Below are positions 59,972 through 64,000 of a stretch of DNA of 64,000 nucleotides, piece after piece; position 1 is the stretch's first letter, and every line of letters starts with the position of its first letter. The position numbers and the translations under genes are program-made. A model generated the notes under the pieces. The model was not told the DNA's origin and made no database searches. It saw nothing but the letters and a program-made list of their open reading frames with translations. Source of the stretch: Pontederia crassipes (taxonomy: Eukaryota > Streptophyta > Magnoliopsida > Commelinales > Pontederiaceae); the NCBI GenBank assembly GCA_030549335.1, contig CM060194.1:21330171-21394170 (forward strand), given 5' to 3'.

Positions 59972-61617
59972 TTAAGAAAAAAATGGAGCGACATCGTCCC
60001 CGTCCACTACCAAATTGAGTCGACGATGCCACCGTCATTTCATATCGAGCCGGCCACACCTTACTATAGAATCCTAATTGGAGCATTATTAGAATTAAAT
60101 ATTTGATTAAAGTTAATCTTTTTAAATAGTTTTCTTTACGTATTTAGTTTAATCTTGATTAGGATCCTTATGAATCTACCTTATAAAAAGGAACTCTTGA
60201 TTTTTTTAAAATCAAAATATTTTTTAAAAAAATAATTGCTTGAAACAATTATCTTGCAAGTCTGACCTCTCAAATTGGTCAACTTATGATTAGTTGAACT
60301 AATAACATATCAACTGGTATTAAAGTTTTTCGATTTTTGTCGAATGTTCTTGGACTTTTAATTGGGCCAATAATATATTTATTTTCATCTTCTGTCGTCA
60401 TCTATTATATCTATTGAAAATTCACATTATTTCCTACTACCACTGCATCGCTGCTAATTATTATCAATCGGCTTCTATCAACTCATGTATATATATGGGT
60501 TTAATGTAGGTATCGAGCGCTTTACATGTGAAGTGCATGTCAAATGACTTTACACATAGTTTACTTTATTTTTTTCGATATATTTCTTCATGAATAATTT
60601 AAATGATCATTGATGATAATAAAAAATATGATTTAAATCATTGTCAATAATTATATTCATCATTTTCAAAATTTTACGAACTTATGTACATGTTTTCCAA
60701 ATATAATTCTTAGAAATTATATCATTTCGTACGAACCACTATAAATTTATCAAGTACTATTATAATCTGCCCTACATTTCGTTTTGACAGATTGAGTGAG
60801 GTTTGGTAAAACATTTATAACTTCCACCACATGTATGATTTTCTTATGATTCCAACTCTAACGGAAACCTAACATCCGCACATTCCTTATTCTAAATTAT
60901 CAAATAATTCTATGACAAAATCAGATATCCATTTCGTCGAACAGAATTATAGCACCTTAAAGATGAACTTATAACTTTCTATTCAGATATCTAATTGACT
61001 TGATTATCAGGCTCAATGAAATTAGAAATGAAATGGAGTAGACACACTTAATTTCATAATTCATACTACTTTATATAAGTTTTAGAAAATTGAGTGGTGG
61101 CATATACTTAGATTGTATTTGAAAACCTAATACACATAGATGCAGCTATTGTAACATTTATATCTTTTTATATACAACTATGTTTTTAGTGGTTCCAATT
61201 GAGTCATAACCTTAGTTAGACTAGGTGTAAGGAATATAAATTTTATATTCTAATTATAAGTATATAATTTATAACATAATTTCTAATCCATTGTTCATAT
61301 GTTAACTAACTAGCTCCTAACTTTTAATTTACATATGCTTCCAAAACAATTCTTTTGCTTCTGGAAACTAGGCTTGTAAAGGATCATTTTCTAGAGGTTT
61401 AATAATTTTAGTATCATTATACAGTAGTTTAAGAATAAGCTAAATATTTAGCTACTAAACTTAGAACAAGAAAGTTGTTTTTTTAATTGATTTTCACAAC
61501 TCTCGACTACTAGCATAGTTTTCTTGTTAATCCAATCAATATAACAACCATGACTTTAATTATAATTTTCTGACATTCAACCATACTAGTTTTTTTCTTT
61601 CTCTTTCTATCCTTCCA
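59972..61617. other. AT-rich intergenic stretch
   Basis: No gene, RNA gene or bounded transposon could be supported. Confidence 0.5.
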
Positions 61618-61627
61618 TGATTTCGGA

Positions 61628-62566
61628 GGCAAATTACGCGATTGGTTCTTCAACTTTGAGTCATTTTCGAATCAGTCCCTTAATTTTAATTTGTAGCTAG
61701 AACATCCCTCATCTTTTATTTTCCTGAACGAAAGTCCTCTTGACTGGTGATCCTGAATTTTTCGCTTGTCTTGCGTACGTGGTCGTCTTTCTCTCTCATC
61801 AATGTCATTTAAGTCATCCACGTCAGGCAAAACCCTTTCCCCATTAAAATATATTATAAAATTTAAAAAATAAAAAGGTGGGGCTGGTCCGAGGGGGTCG
61901 GCGCCCCATGCGAGTTCATCGCCGATGAGATTCACAGAGGGGGCCAGGGCCCCGTGCGAGTTCGGCGTCGGCGTCGACGAATCTCACACGCCAGCGACAT
62001 TTGCAGAGGGGGCTGCCGCCCCCCTCTTCTATCTCACTGGGCGGCAGCCCCCCTCTGAGAATCTCATCGGTGTGCGAGATTCGTCGACGTCGAACTCGCA
62101 CGGGGCGCCAACCCCCTTGTGGCGGCGAGATTTGAAGAGGGCCACCGCCCCCCTCTTTTTTCTCATGCGTGGTGAGAGAGAAGCAAGGGGCGGCGGCCCC
62201 CCTCATCTTTCTCGCCGTTGCAGAGGGCGGCGGCAGCCTCCCTCTATGAATCTCGCGGGCGCGCGAGATTTGTCGATGTCGACGCCAAAATCGCACGGGG
62301 TGCCGGCCCCACCTTTTTATTTTTTAATTTTATAATATATTTTAATGGGAAAAGGGTTTTGCCTGAACTGATGTGGACGACTTAAATGACATGGATGAGA
62401 GAGAAAGGCGACCACGTACACAAGGCAATCGAAAAATCTATGATCACCGATTAAGATGACTAATCATGCAAGAAAATCAAAGATGAGGATGATCTGATTA
62501 CAAATTGATATTGGAGGACCGATTTGAAAATGACTCAAAGTTGAAGGACCAATCGTATAATTATCC
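61628..62566. mobile_element. Mutator-like MITE with GC-rich core, second copy type
   Basis: The left end GGCAAATTACGCGATTGG then TTCTTCAACTTTGAGTC and the right end read inward, GGATAATTATACGATTGG then TCCTTCAACTTTGAGTC, open inverted arms of about 260 bp. The arms differ by a modest number of changes. The flanks share ATTTCG (around 61620-61625 and 62569-62574) as a decayed 9-10 bp target duplication. The core (61880-62310) repeats GGGGGC.GCCGCCCCCC and GTCGACGTCGA blocks. No transposase. Confidence 0.75.
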
Positions 62567-64000
62567 TTATTTCGACAACATCCACCTAAGCTTAGCCCTT
62601 CCATTACTCCTTATTTCCTCTTATGTCCGACCACAAAACAAAAAGAAAGAGCTAACCTTCCTTTTTTTTTCCTTTTGCCCTTTTTTTTCCTCTCCTCTCT
62701 TTGGTTCCGCGAGCATAGAAGGAGCCAATGTATATTTCTTTCCTTTCCTACAACCTCCCTTTCCTTCTCCCCTCTATCTTCAGATCGGCCAACAACAATC
62801 ATCTTCTTTCTTTCTTTTTTTTTTCTTTCCTATTTTTTCTCCGGCCGACCATAAGGAGGTAAAACCTTCCTTTTATTTATTTATTTTTTCCTTCAGCCAT
62901 GCATGGTAAGTCGGTATCCTCTTCTATTTGTTTCTTTTTTTTTTTCTAACTCTCCCCATTCGGCCAGCAATAATGTAGATAAGTTTCTTACCTTTTTTTT
63001 ATTCCATTGCTCTCCTAACAGCCAAGGGTGGGTGCAGGTGGCTATAAAATGTCTAACTTGAAGAGCATGGTGTGGTGGATTTGAGATGGTAAGATCTTGA
63101 GTGTGAGCACTCAGCTGTACAAGGTTAAGAAAAAAAACAATTGTAAATTATTTGTATTGACGAGTTGAAACACACACAGCCACTAATTAAATTAATCATT
63201 TATTGAATTATATTCAAATTGATTTATATGTATTTCGATCTTGTTCTTTAGCTATTCCTGAAAAATTAGCGCATGATATTTCAATTACATTATCAATTGA
63301 TCAAAGAAATATAATAATTAGGTTATTTAATTATTATTTACATTAATTAACCTCGATTAAGGTGGTTTTTATAATTATGCCTAGTGTAATTGGCACCTTC
63401 TTATAATTCTAATCAGTAGAGCTCACAAAAATATAACAATTAGCATAATTAATATTAAATTTAAGATGAAATTATTGGTCATTACATTGTATATTTTAAG
63501 AGTAAAATAGTACATTTATTGATTAAGATTATCAACTTTTTTTTCTTCCACAAAATAAATGGGCTCCCCTAGTTTATTTTTTCTAACTAGTAAAATAAAT
63601 GATTATCAATTCTATTTTTAGTTGCAAAATAGAAAGAAAATTTCAAAACTACTTATAAGTTATTTTGACTCATTTATAAGCTTGGTCAAACACCCCCTTA
63701 GTTTGGATGGACTTTTTACGAAGGTAAGTGGAGGGGAATAGAAAGAAACATTCCCTCCATTCCCCTCTTCTGATGATTTTTTTTAAAATTCCAAATTGGA
63801 GGATAATGAAGGGTAAATAAATATTTTATTATTTAATAATTGAAATTACATAATTACCCTCATATATATACCTTATCATTATTAATGTTTAGGGGTATAA
63901 TTATCTCACAAAATTAATACTTAAAACTAGTGAAACCCCTTGCACTTCGTGCAATTTTAAGTTATTATAATATCAATTACCAAATAAATATTTATTCCTT
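62567..64000. other. T-rich to AT-rich stretch, no gene supported
   Basis: It contains pyrimidine-rich tracts (62650-63000). CACCCCCTTAGTTTGG at about 63690 looks like a MITE border, with no partner inside the window. Confidence 0.4.

Noticed and set aside
61916-62335. 126-136 codon frames on both strands
   Set aside because: Core of the second Mutator-like MITE; symmetrical G/C blocks keep both strands open.
1-64000. tRNA, rRNA, organellar insertions, telomere repeats or a biosynthetic gene cluster
   Set aside because: None recognised; the TGGTATCAGAGC sites are retrotransposon primer sites, not tRNA genes.

Overview
This is nuclear DNA from a flowering plant. The evidence is introns with GT...AG borders, plant-specific gene families (an auxin-repressed/dormancy-associated protein, a LURP-one protein and a plant O-fucosyltransferase-family protein), Copia and Ty3 LTR retrotransposons, L1-type LINEs, Au-type SINEs, hAT and Mutator-like elements, and long TA, GA and CT microsatellites. 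The very GC-rich first exons of three genes hint at a monocot. That is an inference; I cannot name the species.

Three genes can be modelled exon by exon with compatible splice phases. A LURP-one-related gene lies on + (30500-32578, 3 exons, 241 aa). A dormancy/auxin-associated DRM1/ARP-type gene lies on - (43520-44172, 3 exons, 151 aa). A 10-exon O-fucosyltransferase-family gene lies on - (47198-56061, 659 aa), with a non-coding first exon near 58.9-59.2 kb. An exocyst SEC15-type pseudogene (about 10.9 kb and 1.45 kb, -) is split by nested transposons. An unrecognised small gene or pseudogene sits on - at 40791-41251.

Layout. 1-11 kb: SEC15 pseudogene, interrupted by what looks like a Ty3-type solo LTR (1520-10114), itself interrupted by a Copia element (4809-9775). 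11-13 kb: decayed Ty3 pol on -. 13.05-13.97 kb: Mutator-like non-autonomous element with a G/C-homopolymer core and a perfect 9-bp target duplication. 16.3-19.5 kb: three GC-cored terminal-inverted-repeat elements at TA or CT microsatellites, one carrying a nested hAT MITE. 22.4-28.4 kb: gag-only LTR retrotransposon on - with an unusual composite structure of three LTR pieces. 30-33 kb: LURP-one gene. 34-41 kb: MITE, LTR remnant, SINE and LINE, then the unrecognised gene. 43-44.5 kb: DRM1/ARP gene. 47-59.2 kb: O-fucosyltransferase gene, whose large intron 5 holds hAT, SINE and LINE copies. 61.6-62.6 kb: second GC-cored Mutator-like element.

The genes do not form a pathway or cluster; they are unrelated neighbours separated by transposons. 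I found no convincing new biological system. The most unusual material is transposon structure: the three-level nest in SEC15, the composite gag-only retrotransposon with a duplicated unknown reading frame, the microsatellite-associated element family, and the G/C-cored Mutator-like elements. Coordinates were worked out by eye from the bases; divergences are hand counts.
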